Of a stretch of 64,000 nt of DNA, positions 31,501 to 45,900 are shown piece after piece. Within the stretch, counting starts at the first letter, position 1; the number at the start of each line of letters is the position of its first letter. The notes beneath the pieces were generated by a model. That model saw only the letters and a list, made by a program, of their open reading frames with translations, made no database searches and was not told the origin of the DNA. Source of the DNA: Synchiropus splendidus (taxonomy: Eukaryota; Chordata; Actinopteri; Syngnathiformes; Callionymidae). A program made the position numbers and the translations under genes. Location of the stretch: positions 15,938,501 to 16,002,500 of the forward strand of contig NC_071335.1 in the NCBI RefSeq assembly GCF_027744825.2, read 5' to 3'.

Positions 31501-33940
31501 ATCTTTTCTTTCCGGATGGTAAAACTTCATACATGGCGTCTCTGCAATAATCACATTAGAGACTAAATATTGATTCGCTGATCCACAAACGTGCATTTGC
31601 ACACATGCAGCAACACTCACGGTCGTAGTATTCATAGACGGACACGGCAGCTGGTTGTAAAATGCCCCCCTTCATTGTGCGACGGACCCTGAATGTGATC
31701 TCTTCTGGACGCTTGTGAGAAACCTACAGAGACGTGGTATCAGTGAGTCACAGTCTGAGGACAGAAAGAGACACCGGCAGGGTCTCCAACCTTGTCCAGG
31801 TAAATGATGAGAGAACCTCTCTCCGACAGGCCTTTGTTCATCTCGTACTTTGAAATAACTGCAGCCTTTCCTCTGACCAACTAGGTTCAAGAAAATAAAG
31901 AATCACTTGTTGCCATTGGCACACACGTGCGTCAGGTATTACCGCGTCCAGGTCCTTTGTTTCGGGGAGGAAGCCAGTCAGCAGGCCGATGTCCAAAATT
32001 GTCATGGTTGCATCCAAATCTGGATGTTTGTACCTGGCAGAGGGGGGGGCCCAAAACACTGCATTTCTCAAATTCTTATTCACACTTGCTTTACTAAGCC
32101 TAGACATGATCAATCTGTTTTCATTCTTTCTCTCATTTATTTTTATTATCTCTGAGCCAAAAAACATCTGGCAGCCTCCTTCACTTGAACGGACAAGATG
32201 GCTACTTTCATTCTTGATCTTGTTTTTTCAGTCTCATAACTGACTCTTTTTGGGTTCAACTGAGCTGCAAAGTCAAACGTGGTCTGCACTTACATAGCAT
32301 CAATCCTCAACTTGAAAATTTCTTCATCGTCTTCAACAGTGTCTGGGGGAGATAAAAGAGCAGCCCATTATCAGTCTCTCGTTACAGTGTTTCGTCAGGT
32401 TTAAATTTCAAAACACAGGAACAGAATGAGGAGAGAAACATGAGAGTTAAAAGCCTCATCGTTGCTGCTTATTAAACACTGTGTTCTCAACATGGTGTGG
32501 TGCGAGGGAAGAACAATCCCTTACCTGGGATCAGCTGCACCGACAAATTAAACTTCCCACAGTCACTTTCTTTTTCTTTTGGTATGGCGTAATACAGCGA
32601 CACCATCTGGACAGACATTGAGATACACTTCAGTGAATGGTTGAGGAGAATACAGTGATGCTAAAGGACCATATTAATAACACTGGTGCTCACAGACCGT
32701 CAGAGTGGCTTCTCCTGTGCCGGTCGCGACCACATCCACATCTTGGTTTATCTCGTTGAACTGTGGGCAAATATATTTTCGGATTATGAAGTCATAGTTG
32801 TATGGATTGATGACTGTTTTTAAGTGGCCCTTCTGGTCAAATCTGTGGTTTCAGATTGCAAACAAAATGTTAAGGTTTGTATTTTTGAAGTTACACCTAG
32901 TTAAATGCTGCATTTTACATTGAAAGAGTGACATGGTATATGATACTAATTTCTCACAGCATTGATGCAATGTTAATGATGTCATACCCACGGTGCCTGC
33001 CTACTGTGCGCACTAGAATTTAGGTAGAATGCCTCTCCTCCCCATCCCAAACCCTAACCAATTCCAAATTCATGAATAAACAACTCTTAAAATGTTTGCC
33101 TCTACTCAGCGACCCACCTAATCCTGCATTTACACCTCTTAGAATTGCTCCCCACTCAGGAATAAGTAAATGTTTCATTCGTCACATTCCGTTAAAGCCG
33201 TGGCAGTGATCTGTCATGACCTAATGTCTGAGCTGACTTCAGGTTGACAATGTCTCATGTTTGCACCAAGGCGAGTCAAATATGTTTTCTTTGATTAAAG
33301 ATAGTAAATTCAGTGGGGAAGTGCAACTAAACATAAAAAAATCCCTGCCAACTCAACCACAGCTGTAAAACACAAGACTTTTGTCCCAAATAATCTACTT
33401 TTTTGTGGTTGCAGCTCTTTAGCTTTCCGAGCCATAAGAGCGCACGGGTGCCCTTCAGATTTATGTTGGTAATGCTCTCGATGGAGTTTAAAAGATTGTT
33501 TTTGAAGGAACTGCTGAGAATCGAGAGGATTACATCACTTTGTTCACCACAGGAATAACATCGCCGCAGACAGGAAGGAGCTGCTCTTGCTGTGTGTTCT
33601 CACCTTGGATGTTCTTGTTGCAAAATGGTTTCTTCTGTTAAGACTGAACCTGTCAGGTAAGGACCTTCCTGGCAGCATGAGGTCCACCTTCAGATCGTAC
33701 TGTGGCTCTCTTGCATTGGCCCAGTATTCCGACACGGCCTGATAGACAATGATAGTCGCCTGTTGGGAAGAAAAGCAGACAGAAGATCATCATTTGTTTC
33801 AAAAGGTTTCACGGAAAGTTTCAGGGTTACCTGAGTGGATCCGAAACCACCATCCACCTTCTTCTGTTGGCTGAACCATCTCACGATAGGTTTGGCTTCT
33901 TCAAAAGCCTGAACAAAACAGTTTATGGAATGTTGATTTT

Positions 33941-33982
<42 letters not shown>

Positions 33983-36900
33983 CAACTCATTGCAAATAAT
34001 ATTGATAAAATTCATTCAGGGCAAAAATATTCTGTTAAAAAAAAAGAATCACATTGTGGGTGGAAATTAGTGACTTGGCAGAGGTACGTTCTCTCATGAG
34101 TGCTTGCTTGTTTTTAATTCAGTTCCAGCCCAATTCAACTTAAGCCACCTACCTTGACCTTGACTAAGGCCAGAAGAGCATAAGCAGTGGCCTCGAGAGA
34201 GTAGACATGCCCCTTTGGAGTAGGCCAGTGGGTTCGGTCTGAGGGAGACATGTTAATGCATGTTCATCAAAGAGCATTATCCAGTTGATGCTGTCATTGT
34301 TAGGCTCCGCTCAGGAGGTTAAGTTGGACACATACTGTGTGTTTTATTATAGATTCACGTCACTTTTCAAGACTGAATTCCTGCCTGAACAGTACTCGGC
34401 GTCACATGGAGCTCCCTCAAAAACAGAAGCGAGAGTTGATGGCCATGTAAAAACCCACAACGCACCAAATCAGCCGAAAGTGAATATTGTGAGCGAACAC
34501 AGGTATTAAAAATCATCTAATATTGTAAAATGACTATACTCAGTGGGTTTTAACTGTGCACGCTTGCTCTCTGAGTGCTTTGCTCGTGTTCATATGAGCC
34601 ATGGCATTATCAATGTACTTTGACGTTACCTGCAGCTGCAAACCTGAAGAGCACATCCTTCTGCAGTTTTCCTTCATTGGCCAAAGCATATGACGTCATG
34701 GCAACTGCATAAGGGTTAGTGAGGGACGGCAAGCGCTTCTCCAGGAAGGTGATGGATTTCTCTATTGCCCCTGGTAGACTCTGCCGAGTCAATGAAAAGA
34801 ACAACAACACATGTTAGAATCAGACTCTTCTGAAATCAATTATAAAAATCTATTATAATATATATTTTCATTACATGCATTACAACATTAAAAACATGAA
34901 AGCAAAAATGAAATTTGAAATTTAAAAAATAAAAAGCTTACCCCAATTGACGCATTACAATGTCTATGAGACTCCTGCAACGCAACGAGGACGAACGCTG
35001 TCATGGAGGCATCTGAATCTCCGCCCTTCACATCTCCCTGCATACAGCAGCAAGTCAGGCTTTTAGCAGTGAGCTAAAGGATGGAGTTGTGTGACTGTAG
35101 TTTTATGCATACAATCATTTCTCCATGGATTACGGTTCCAATTTCTTTAAACATTCCATCAGGCTGTTGAGCAGTGAGGATCAGATACTTCACAGCATCA
35201 CAAATGTAATTTTTTTTCACTTGGATCAGCCTCTCTGCCATGGAAAACACCTTGACTACGTAAGCAGTCAACCTTTCAGAAGAGACAAAACCAATTAGAC
35301 ATGTTGGATCTACATTTCATCGCTCATATGCATCCTCAGACATGGCAAAAAGAGAGGCATTGGTATTTTCCAGAAACCTGGGTGCGGATTCAATGTATTA
35401 TTTTTAAGTATGTTCTATTCTTTGACAGAAACAATTTTTTGATTGTGGTTTATTCATTTAAAAATAATAAAAATGTGCATCACAGTTTCCCACAGACATT
35501 TGGTCAAAGTGGTGACCGTGGTTGTATTTGTGTATTTATAAAGAGCATTATTCACGCTGTATCCTAAGAGGTTGTCTAATGCAGGAAACAGAGGTTTCAT
35601 TTGTATACTGAGAGTCTGTCTTGTGTATGAGATATTGGAAGAATTTTCCATGAGCCATGTGTATTTTCCCTGAGCCTGTACTGGTAGTTGTGTGTATTGT
35701 GTGTTTCTGTTCTGTCTATTTTGATTGTTGTTTGCTGTTAAATAGTAATTTTGGGTCTGAGTCTCCTTGTACTGTAAATTACAAGCACGAGAGTTCAGAC
35801 TTTCAACTGCAGAGAACACCACGCTGAGTGTTCTCAATGCGCGGCTGGCATTTTCAACAGCTACGGAGCAGCTAAACCTCCTGCACCTCTGACTCCGCTC
35901 CACCTACGGCAGTTTCATCTCACTCGGGTACCAGTATTTGTGAGCCTACTAAATTTGACTTTTGTAGCAAGTTTTTTTTATTATAGTGCCCCCTTGTGTT
36001 TGACTTGGAGCCAAGCTCCAGTAAATAATTGTCAGTTCTTTGGCTGTCAGACTGGAGCTGACCTCACCTTTCATGTCTCCCTCCGATTGCCACTTTCTGA
36101 CCTCTGAACCCCACGTATGAGGTGCCCTCCCACCGCCATCGACGACCTCCCTGCTTATTGAATAAAGGAGATCCTGGACAGCAGGCCTTATGGACAGGGG
36201 GTCTAATATTTAGTGGACTGGGAGGGATATGGTCTAGTAGAACGTTCATGGATCCCCCAGTCACTCATTCTGGACAATTGCATCATCTCTGACTTTCACA
36301 GCAACCTCCCCAGGTAAAGCACCTGGTGGTGTTCCTTGAAGGGGTGGTCATGATCCACTTCTATTTTGTCTGCAGTCTTCCTTCGCCTCTTTCTCCAGTC
36401 ACCTGGAACCAATCAGCATTCGTGGTTCCCACCTGCTCACTAGTGCTGCTGTGAAGCCTGCTGGTTCCAGTGCCTGATCAACTTGGCTCCCATGGTGACT
36501 TGGCCTCTCATTTGTCTCCTCTTCACGTTCTAGCCCCTGACAATATGTATTCTGGTGCTTGAGCTGATGGTAGCATTTATCCATGAGCTAGTACGACTGC
36601 TGCATGCTTTCTGATCCTTCTATTGTTTTGTGTGTAAGTTGGACCACCACGTGCTTGCTGCCAGAAGTTTCAAGGACATGGGTTCAGCTCCACTTGGTTC
36701 CAGTTTTAAAGAACTGGAGCTATCAACTGTTTCATGGCTCAGACTGCACAGGGTTAATACATGTTGCTCATGAATCAAGCACGACACATTCCTGTTTCAC
36801 ATATGCTAAATCCACTTGGCACATTTTGAACATTTTTAAACAAGCTTTGCACACTTATAATATGTAATATGTGCCACATATTAAACAAAATGTTTTCATT

Positions 36901-39900
36901 AGATATATCCTTTATTTGTTCCACGGTGGGGAAATTCATATGTATAATGGAATGCAACCTGATGTGGCTCTTTAAAAAGCTTACAATGGTTACTGATCAG
37001 TTTTGGTTAAGTAGAATAGTATGTGAAATTTCTTTGAAAAATAAAATTAAATCAGTTGGAATTGCTAAAATCGATCATTTCCCATCCCTTGGAAAAAGTA
37101 GTGAAAAGTCAAGGCACACTGCATTAGCTTACCAGCTGCTGCCGCTGCTGTGCTCTTCAAACACAGCAAAAGAGCCGTCGTTTTTATGATACTTTAGCTC
37201 ATGTGTGTAACCTGTAAAAAAGTCAAACAATGAGGCACACATAAGCGTGGAACTGTACAACCAAGAGATCTGCTAGCATCAACAGATGGCGCAGACGAAA
37301 GCTGGCCTGGAATTATCGTGTGTCTTATTTTGCTTATTTTATGTTTTAATGGTGCATCCGCGTGTTCTTACACGCGGGATGAGTTGGTCAATATCAGGGC
37401 TATCACTCTGTCTTACTAACTACCAGTATTTTTGGTGTTAGTTTCGGTGTCAGTCCGCCTATATGCTCGGCGGCAGAGACTGAGGAGGATAGGGAAATGT
37501 GCCGGTGCGCTCTTTCGCCTTTCCCAGACTCTCCTGTTATTGTACTTGGTGACTTCAACGAGGTGAATCTGAGTGAGGAGCTTCCCAGGCACAGGCAGGT
37601 TGCAAAATGCCCCACCACAGAGCAGAGTATGCTGGATCACTGCTACACATTGAAGTTCGACTCTTATTCCACCCTTCCTCGGGCAGCACTGGGACTCTCT
37701 GACAGCATCTGATGGTTCATCTTGTTCCCCTTCACAGCAGAAGCTGAAGCTGGCAAAGCCTGTTGTGAGGAGCATGAAGACTTGGACGAGTGATGCTGTA
37801 GGGGAGCTGCAGTGTCTCCCCCTCCTCCTCCTCTCTCACATTCTAGAGCAGGCCGTGTTCAGCATCTGGACTCCCTAGCTCAACGTGCCTGACTCCCTGA
37901 CCAGCCACAGTCATGCAGCTGCGATCCGATGTTGAAGGTCCGACACTCAGACCCTCAACATCAGATCTCCTCAGGGCTGTGTTCTCTCTCCATAGTTCTT
38001 CTCCCTGTACAACAACTGCTGCACCTCCAGCCACCAGTCCGTGAAGCTGATCAAGTTTGGAGATGACACCACCATCATCGGCGGAGGAAGGTGGAGCGGC
38101 TGGTTTCCTGGTGCACAGCTCCTCTGTCCTCGCTAATGTTGGCTGGTTCGCCCGTTCCTATTGTGGACTCATTCTGCTTCCTAGGAACCACCATCACTGA
38201 GGAGCTCAAATGGGAGCCAACCATCAGGTCCCTCATCAGCCCAGCAGAGAATGTTCTTCTTGCGGCAGCTACGAAAACTACGACAGCCGACAAAGTTGTT
38301 GGTGGAGTTCTACATGGCCATCGTCCTGTCCATCCTCACCTCCTCCATCACCGTCTGGTACAGCAGCGCCAGCAGACCAGAACCTGCTGTCACGGGAACA
38401 GCTTCTTACCCTTGGCCGTCAGATTGATGAATTCGTGATCAGCCCTTCTTGTTCGTGGGTTATTTATTTATTACATACTTCGATTATTTTATAATTTTTA
38501 TTTTATTTTATTATTGTGTTTTTGTTCGTTTGCATGTTATTCCAAAGCACAAGCACCTAGTTGGTGGGATCCTCACTGATCATGGCAATAACGTTGATTG
38601 TGATTCTTCAAGACCAGCACTTGTGCGTATAGCACTCTCTTGCTGCTGCGTCATGTAGGTTTACCTACCTGTTTCAATGTGTTGCAGTGCTTCATCACGT
38701 TTGCTCAAGCCAACATCTTCCCACTGGTTAGTTCTGTCCAGGTATAAGGTCGCAATGACAGGCAGAGTCATGCCGATCATATTCTGCTCACCACAGCCTG
38801 ATGGCTGGGAGATCATTTGCTCCATTGCGGTTCCTCGAATTGCATTTTCCAACACGACACTTAAATCCTCTCTGCCTGTGAAGAGGAAGTTATTTTTAAT
38901 CTTATTTTCCATTCAAAGTGAAGACACAAACCTGTCCTCACCTGTCACTGAGATATATGTGTTGGTGGGTGAATTTGGGACGATGTCTTTCTTGGGGATT
39001 CCACTGTTGAGAGATATCGTCTGCTTGCCATCTAGAGAAGCAGTGTCCAGTCAGAGTGATACTGTCGAAGAGTGTGCAGCAGCCTTTCACTCACCGACAC
39101 CTTCTTTGGCAGGATCAAGATGCACTATCAGAGGAGATTTTTCCAGAACGCCTCTGGACTGGATAGGGTTGACAACACCATTTTAATTTTACTAAAACTA
39201 TAAGCAATATTTGTTTTGTGGTCACTCACCACCACACGAAGCGGCTTCTGGATACCGTCTGTGAGCTCAGTGTCTCTCACAGCAGCTTTGACCTCGATCT
39301 GGTGCTCTCCTTCCTTCATGGGAATGATAACATATGGGACAGATCTGGTGGATTGTGGTCCAACTGTCACTTCCTGCCTGTATTTCCCGCGTTTGGATGC
39401 TGAACTGCACACATGCGGCTTCTCTATAAGATCCACTCGCACCTTGAAGACAGCAGATCGGGAGGACACCATGAGAAGAGGTCTCCTTTTAATGGATCTC
39501 CAAGAAACTTAAATGCAATCCATCCCTGTCCAGCATCATTGACCTACCGTAGCACCCTTGTCCCGATAGTTATGGAGGATTGCTTTGATTTCAATTTGCT
39601 CCCCAATGACAGCTGAATAAGGCAATTTGAGTTCAACAAAAAATGCCTTCTCCACTATCACCTCCAGTGGATCACCGACACATATTCCTTCAAGATCAGA
39701 TACAGAAAATTGGTATGAAGGTAGTCACAGATATAAAACATGAATGAAAAAGTGCTCACCGTTGCTTTTGGACAGACTGATGCCGGTCACCTGCCAGGTT
39801 GTGATTGAATCCTGGAGTGGAAAATCTTTCTGAATCGATTTTGTTTCACTGAAAGAAAAAATGTTTTAGTCACCCAAAGACAATCAAAAACACAAAAATA

Positions 39901-42900
39901 AATTTAAGGTCATCAAAATGAAATGGAGCTGTGATATTTTCCCATTAATTCTATTCTTGGAGATCCTCTGGAGTGAAAAAAAATATATTGGGAGCAACAA
40001 CTGTTAAGATGATTAAAAGCATCACATTTCAGTTCACTCTGTTCACTCACTGCTGATTTTGAAAGGAATTTCTGATTTTCTAAATCATAAATTGTGCGAC
40101 TACTCAAAGCATAGGTTTCCTCTTCATTTTCGGTGCTGTCTTTGTATTGTGCGTGAAAGCAATTAAAGTACATATTACTTCAATTTTGTACGTTATAAAA
40201 CACAGTTTTAACTGACTTTTTCTGAGTTCTAACCTCAGACATGCCTAAAAACTTAAATAACAATGGAAGATGTATTTATTTAAATTCAAATTATTAGAAA
40301 TGAAGTTGTGGAAATTCAGTAAAATTAGTTAAACATTCACTCTACGCCAGTATTTGATCTTAGTTTGATGTTGTAATTGAAGTTAAAAATCAGTCACTTC
40401 CTGACATCTCACCACTTGCGCTCTCCTGGGGCGCATGCTGGAAGATGGATGTATGTCCACAGCCAGCTCTCAGGGAACTTGGAGCGAGACCTAATGTCAT
40501 TACTGTCTATGTAGCTGTCGTCATCATCGTCAACTGCAACACGTAAATATATCCAATTGAATAATGTTAGATGAACTTCATGTGGCTGATCTTTGTGTCT
40601 TTGTCTTACCACGAGCCAGTAGAAGTGCGTTGTGCTTCATTTCAGCCTGTTTGCTCCCTAACTGTGTGCAGCAGTACATGAAGGCGGCAACACAAGCAGG
40701 TCCTTCTGTGATGTACTCGCTCCGTGTCTCGCAGGAGTATGACAGCAAGGTTTGTGTCATTCCCTCCTGACAACATTCCTTCTCCAACTTTTCTGTAAAA
40801 TTACTCACTGGACATGTAAAATGTAAGACAAATAAATAAACATTATAACAAATCTGACCTTTTCTGTCCAGGTGCTACAACTTACCATATTTGGAAATTA
40901 ATGTAATACCGGGTAACACTTCAGATTGGGGATCAGATAATACTAATAAACTACTTGTTTATTTACAGTTAATACTAGGTAATTATGGTAATTATGGTGT
41001 CATTTAGAGTGGAATTTTGTTGGCTGTTCCAGGTTAAAGTTTGACTCATATTCTGCGAATACACATATTAATAATTAATAAAGGGTAGTAAATGTTCCCT
41101 TATCAAAAGTGTGGCCTAATACGGTCATACTTTCTCACATAACAATGGAGTTCACCTAAACTTTCTGTGACTTCTCTCAGGGTCAGGGATCGTCTCCTCC
41201 TGCTGATCGTTGGACACTTCAACTCTGAAACAGGAGCAGAGTGAAACTCAAGAACAATCATCTTATTTCTTTCTGAGCTTGAATTGAGAAAATTGAACTA
41301 TTTGTTTGGATTAACTTTTAAAATTTGGTTTTACAGCGTTTCCATCACCTTCACTTCTGGTTGTCAAGAACAGACTGTATTTGTTGCACAGTTGCTTCTT
41401 GACCACTGGATGTTATTGCTTAATGAAGAAGTAAGAGACTCCTTCATTTTCTAATGCTCATTTCAGTATCCAGTATCCTTCCCTCAATCCTTTCCTTTGC
41501 CATGTCTCCAAAGACAACCACTTTAAGTTCTTGTATCAACCTCATAGACACATACAGAGCGTCATATTCAGAAACACAAACCATCCCAAACTGACCCATA
41601 TATTGACGAATACTGGTTTGTAAAGAGACAAACCACAATTACCAATCTAAACACAAGTGGATGACTGTATTCACCACATAACACACTACAACAAATTTAG
41701 CGAGTGACACATGGTGGTCAACACGAAGGAGCCCTCGATGGGCTTGACCATTTCTTCTGCATTGTGGTCACATTTTGAGCAGAACGGCAAAACTATTTCA
41801 AAAGTATCAACCTCAAAAATGTGTCATCAATCTTGAAACAAGCTTTCAAAAGATGCTTTGAATTAGAGGACAAAAAAGGAAGAGGTTCTCTCTGCTTACC
41901 TTTCCTGTGCTGGGTTCCAGACGCAGTGCTGGACTCAAGAAGAAGTCCTGCATCATAGAAGACATTCATGGCATCCCTCCCTCCACCAGGGGTACAGCCA
42001 GTGTCATGCTTCTCCACCAGGTCCCAAATCTGATCATCAGAGGGAGCTTCAAAGCACTGACATTTCTCAAGATCAAACATCTTCATTTTCAAAAGTTGAA
42101 AATCCCATTGCATTGAAAACAGTTAAATCATCACTTTTACCACTTTGTCTCATTAAAATAATGTAACTACTTTAACACAATCCTGAACTAATTACCAACT
42201 TGTAACTTGTGTGTTGTCTCCTAACATCATTTCTTAACAGATCTGGTTGTGAATTGTTTTGGAGCAGCTGCCGCTTGTTCCTTTCCCAAAAAACAAACTC
42301 AAATCTGAGCATGTACTCTTCATGAAAATGCCGGCTGGGTTGCTGGTCTCAACTGCGCATGACCTCCAGTGGTCAAAGACGCATTTCGAACAGATGGATT
42401 CAGATGTGTCACCTGCTCTTGCTGACTACAAGATCCTGAGTTCTGTAAATGTTTTGGTCGAGGAATTATATGGAGCTAGATCTCTGCCACTGACTTGTAC
42501 GAATGTGTCTTGGTTATTGTACACTCAAAACATGCATACAAGCGCACTCAACCTTTCTGCCACTCGCTCAGTGTCGTGCGCTCTCGCTCAACTTCGGTTT
42601 CACTTAATCAACCATATGCAGTTACAAAACTACTGAGCTACCGCTGTGAGATTTTTATTGACTTACCATTTCAGTTCCTCAAGACCCGCCTTCCTCCCAA
42701 TTGTAACGTCTTGTGATTGGTGGAGGAGTTCAGCCAATGAGCGCAGACAACTTCAAGTCGTAGCTCAGTGATTGGCTGACTTTGTGGAAGCTTTGTACCT
42801 GCATGTGGTTGAGCGAGTGAAGCCGAAGTTGAGCGCGTGCTTGTGCCACGTTGAGCGAGCACCGGGGTTACTTTGAGAGCTAAAAAGGTGATGTGATCAC

Positions 42901-45900
42901 AGAAAAACATGATTTGACTGTTACCAAGACAACACTTGTACGAGTCGGTGTCAGAGATCTACCTCCATTGAATTAGTCCCTGATGTTCCTAAATGTGTGT
43001 TTGTATCAGACCTTTACGGTATGTGTTGTACAGTATGTGTTGCTGACCTTCAGTTACTTTGAATCGTAAGCATTTGTTCCCAGAGTAATCTAGCAGTTTT
43101 TGTGTCAGATGATCTTCTTGAAAACCATTGTGTTGTGCTGGTTTGTCATTTCCTTTATCAGTGAGTTCCACATCTTCACTCCAACTACTGCAGGGACCAT
43201 TGTCTCAGTGTGGTTCTAGAGTGTGGTTAATACAAGTTCTTTTTTCTTCTCTGCCCCTCCTCATCAGGAGTTACTTGATGATGATCTAGATGATCTGGTA
43301 GTGGTCCATTTATTGCTCTAAACATGACTAATACTGTTTGTCTCTCCACCAGCTCAAGAAATTTCAGACTTCAGAAGAGAGAGTCAAGACATTGCCTTTT
43401 GTTGTGTGAGCCGGTGTTTGTTGTTAAGAACGTAGACTCCTTTGTCCACGGCCACCAGTCCCACAGCTGCTCCTGGATCTCCAGTCACCTTCAGACCAAA
43501 CATTACGCTGGGTTCCAATGGTTTAGAGCCACCATTTATTTCCAGCTTCAGCTAAATGGGAGAAACAGGCGAAACATAGTTCAATAGAAAAATAAAATAG
43601 GTGTGACGTTAATTCAGTTGCTGCTCAAACTGGAGCTCGCATAGCGACAATTTCCAAGTGCAGATACAATATGTTGAACCACGCTTACCGTCCCTGTGCA
43701 GGTGTCATGAACATCCACCCAAATGGAGTCAGACACCAGCTCATTTTCAGCGGCGTGGTAGTAAGCAATGATTCGGAAGGACGGCACCAGCTCTTTGGTG
43801 ATGAGAATGATGAGGTTTGCCATAATGCCTCGTTTCTTTTCACGGAAGGAGCGCACCAGCTGTCCCTTGCTCATGAGCTACACAGAAATCCATGTTTCAC
43901 AAGAGATTTACGACTAAGAGAGGTTTCATACAGACACACAAACTCTCACCAGGACTGTGATGTCGATGTTGTCTTTGTTGTTCTGCATGTTCATGTTCAA
44001 AGTGACTTTCATGTTGTCTCCCAGTTTCAACTTGGCTTCTGTGTTCACCGCTTTAAAAAAAGGAACTTTCAGTGCCATTTCTAGTCACTGAGAATATGTA
44101 GTGTATAGTCTTACAAATGCTGATATAGTTGCGGCTGTTGGACTGATAGGCTGTTGCTTCCATGGTAGCTGTCGCTTGGTGGCCCTGAATGTTGGGGTCA
44201 TTTGTTGCTGCCTGTTTAGTCAGACATAACAAGAATACGCCTCATGTATTGAACAGGACCATCAGAAAACATTTAAACCTCTATATTTACTTGAACATCA
44301 GGTAAAAGTCATGTGAACCACAAAACAAATACACTGGTTCTCATGATATGATGATGAGGAGTGTTAAGAAGAGCTGGAAGGTTCCGACTTACACTGATCC
44401 TCAGTCTTGTGTCACCTGAAGCGGTATCAATTGGAACCTTGGCAATGCCATCGTCATTGGTAACACCCAGACGCCGGCCAGGATTCACTGTAACTTGAAC
44501 ATTCCCCGCAGGGCTGCCATCCGGGTTGAGGACTTCAACCTAGCCATTGGAATTAAAGGAGTCATAAAACCTGAAAATGTTGTTTTCTGTCTGTCTGTCT
44601 GTCTGTCTGTCTATCCATCCAACCCCAAAGTGTCCAATCAATATTGAATATTTTCATATTTTATTTTCAACATCAATATTTGTTCAGCCATTTGTATGTG
44701 AAGTCAACAAATGGTGTTCAGACCAGACGGGATCACAACGCACCCAAACATCCATAGACAGTGATGGTTTGAAGTATTTGGGCGTTCTTCTGAAGTTGAT
44801 GGTGTATGGTGATGACACGATTAGAATCCCCTTCAATTCCTGTTCCACCATGTCACTGCCTGTTCAAGATAGGATGAGATACAAACCTCAGTTTTGCTGA
44901 GGACTTGATGGTCCGTGCAACTCTCTTACCCGTCGATGTCAGCACCCTGACAGCTACAACAATAGATTTTCCCTCCAGCTCTTGAATGTTCGGGAACATT
45001 TGGGTGATGTGCTCTCTCTTCAGAGTCACTGTGCCTTTGCCTTTCTCGATCTGATGAGACAAGGTCAGACCAAGAGTTGACCTCAAGTGGGATCGTGAGG
45101 AAGGACTACAAGAGCATGGGGAGGGTTTTTGTGGGGGAGTCTGGAATCATACCCAACATTCAAACCTTTTCAGTGCATTAAAGCAAAACCTACCTGAACT
45201 CTCTGCAGTGAACCTGGCAAACTGATCCTCTGGTCCTCTGTGTCGATCTCAAATATCACATATGCGACGCCGTCCACTTCTTTTCCAAACAGATACCTAA
45301 ACATTATATCAAACAAATATCACAACCATTCAAAGAGTTAATCGCAAAAATGTAAGGAGAGTTCTTTACATACGTGGCTCGGATGTCGATAGTAAGTTCA
45401 GGCTCGTTTATAAAATAAAATGGTCGCTGACTCTTCAACTTAACCTCAAAACTGGGGAGCACTGCAGAGAAAAAAATGTAGTAAACATTTGATTTGCATG
45501 CAACGAATTTATGAGGGAGATATATAAAATTCTGACCGTATTCTTTGACCTCAAACTCTGCAAAGTACTTTTTCTGTGGGCTGCCCTGGAACCGGGTGAC
45601 AACTTTCCACACTCCAAGGCTGCAGAAAAGAACAGATGAGACTTTGAGGAAACTTGAGTGTTTTAAATAAACAGATCTCTGGGTTACTGATACTGAGACT
45701 GTTCATTCTTCAACATGCGTGTGAGGTCACAAGATGGGCATGTTTAAAGTAAAAACCTACCTGACTAATTCACCCAGTTGATATTCACCATTCAGTAACC
45801 CCGAATTCAGAGCGATTTGATCATCATGCACAACATGTCCTTCAGGTGTCTTCAAGAAATCAAAAAAGACAAAGCAAGCAACTGGTGAGCAGGAACAAAG

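Larger units (their letters stand above)
28510..31723 (-). other. Gene 3 exons 38-43: end of MG8 and C345C
   Basis: Exons 31621-31723, 31452-31541, 30789-30881, 30628-30711, 30301-30445 and 28510-28651. Same sizes as gene 2. The last exon is nearly identical to gene 2 except for the final residue (Q for L). Confidence 0.93.
33831..38875 (-). other. Gene 3 exons 25-31: thioester domain with catalytic His
   Basis: Exons 38669-38875 ([14 protein letters not shown]), 37133-37211, 35113-35272 (VIHGEMI), 34942-35037, 34630-34780, 34153-34238 and 33831-33908. The Cys, Gln and His needed for acyl transfer to hydroxyl groups are all present, so a conventional hydroxyl-reactive C3 is expected. The introns 35273-37132 (no recognisable element) and 37212-38668 (LINE) are enlarged. 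Confidence 0.94.
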
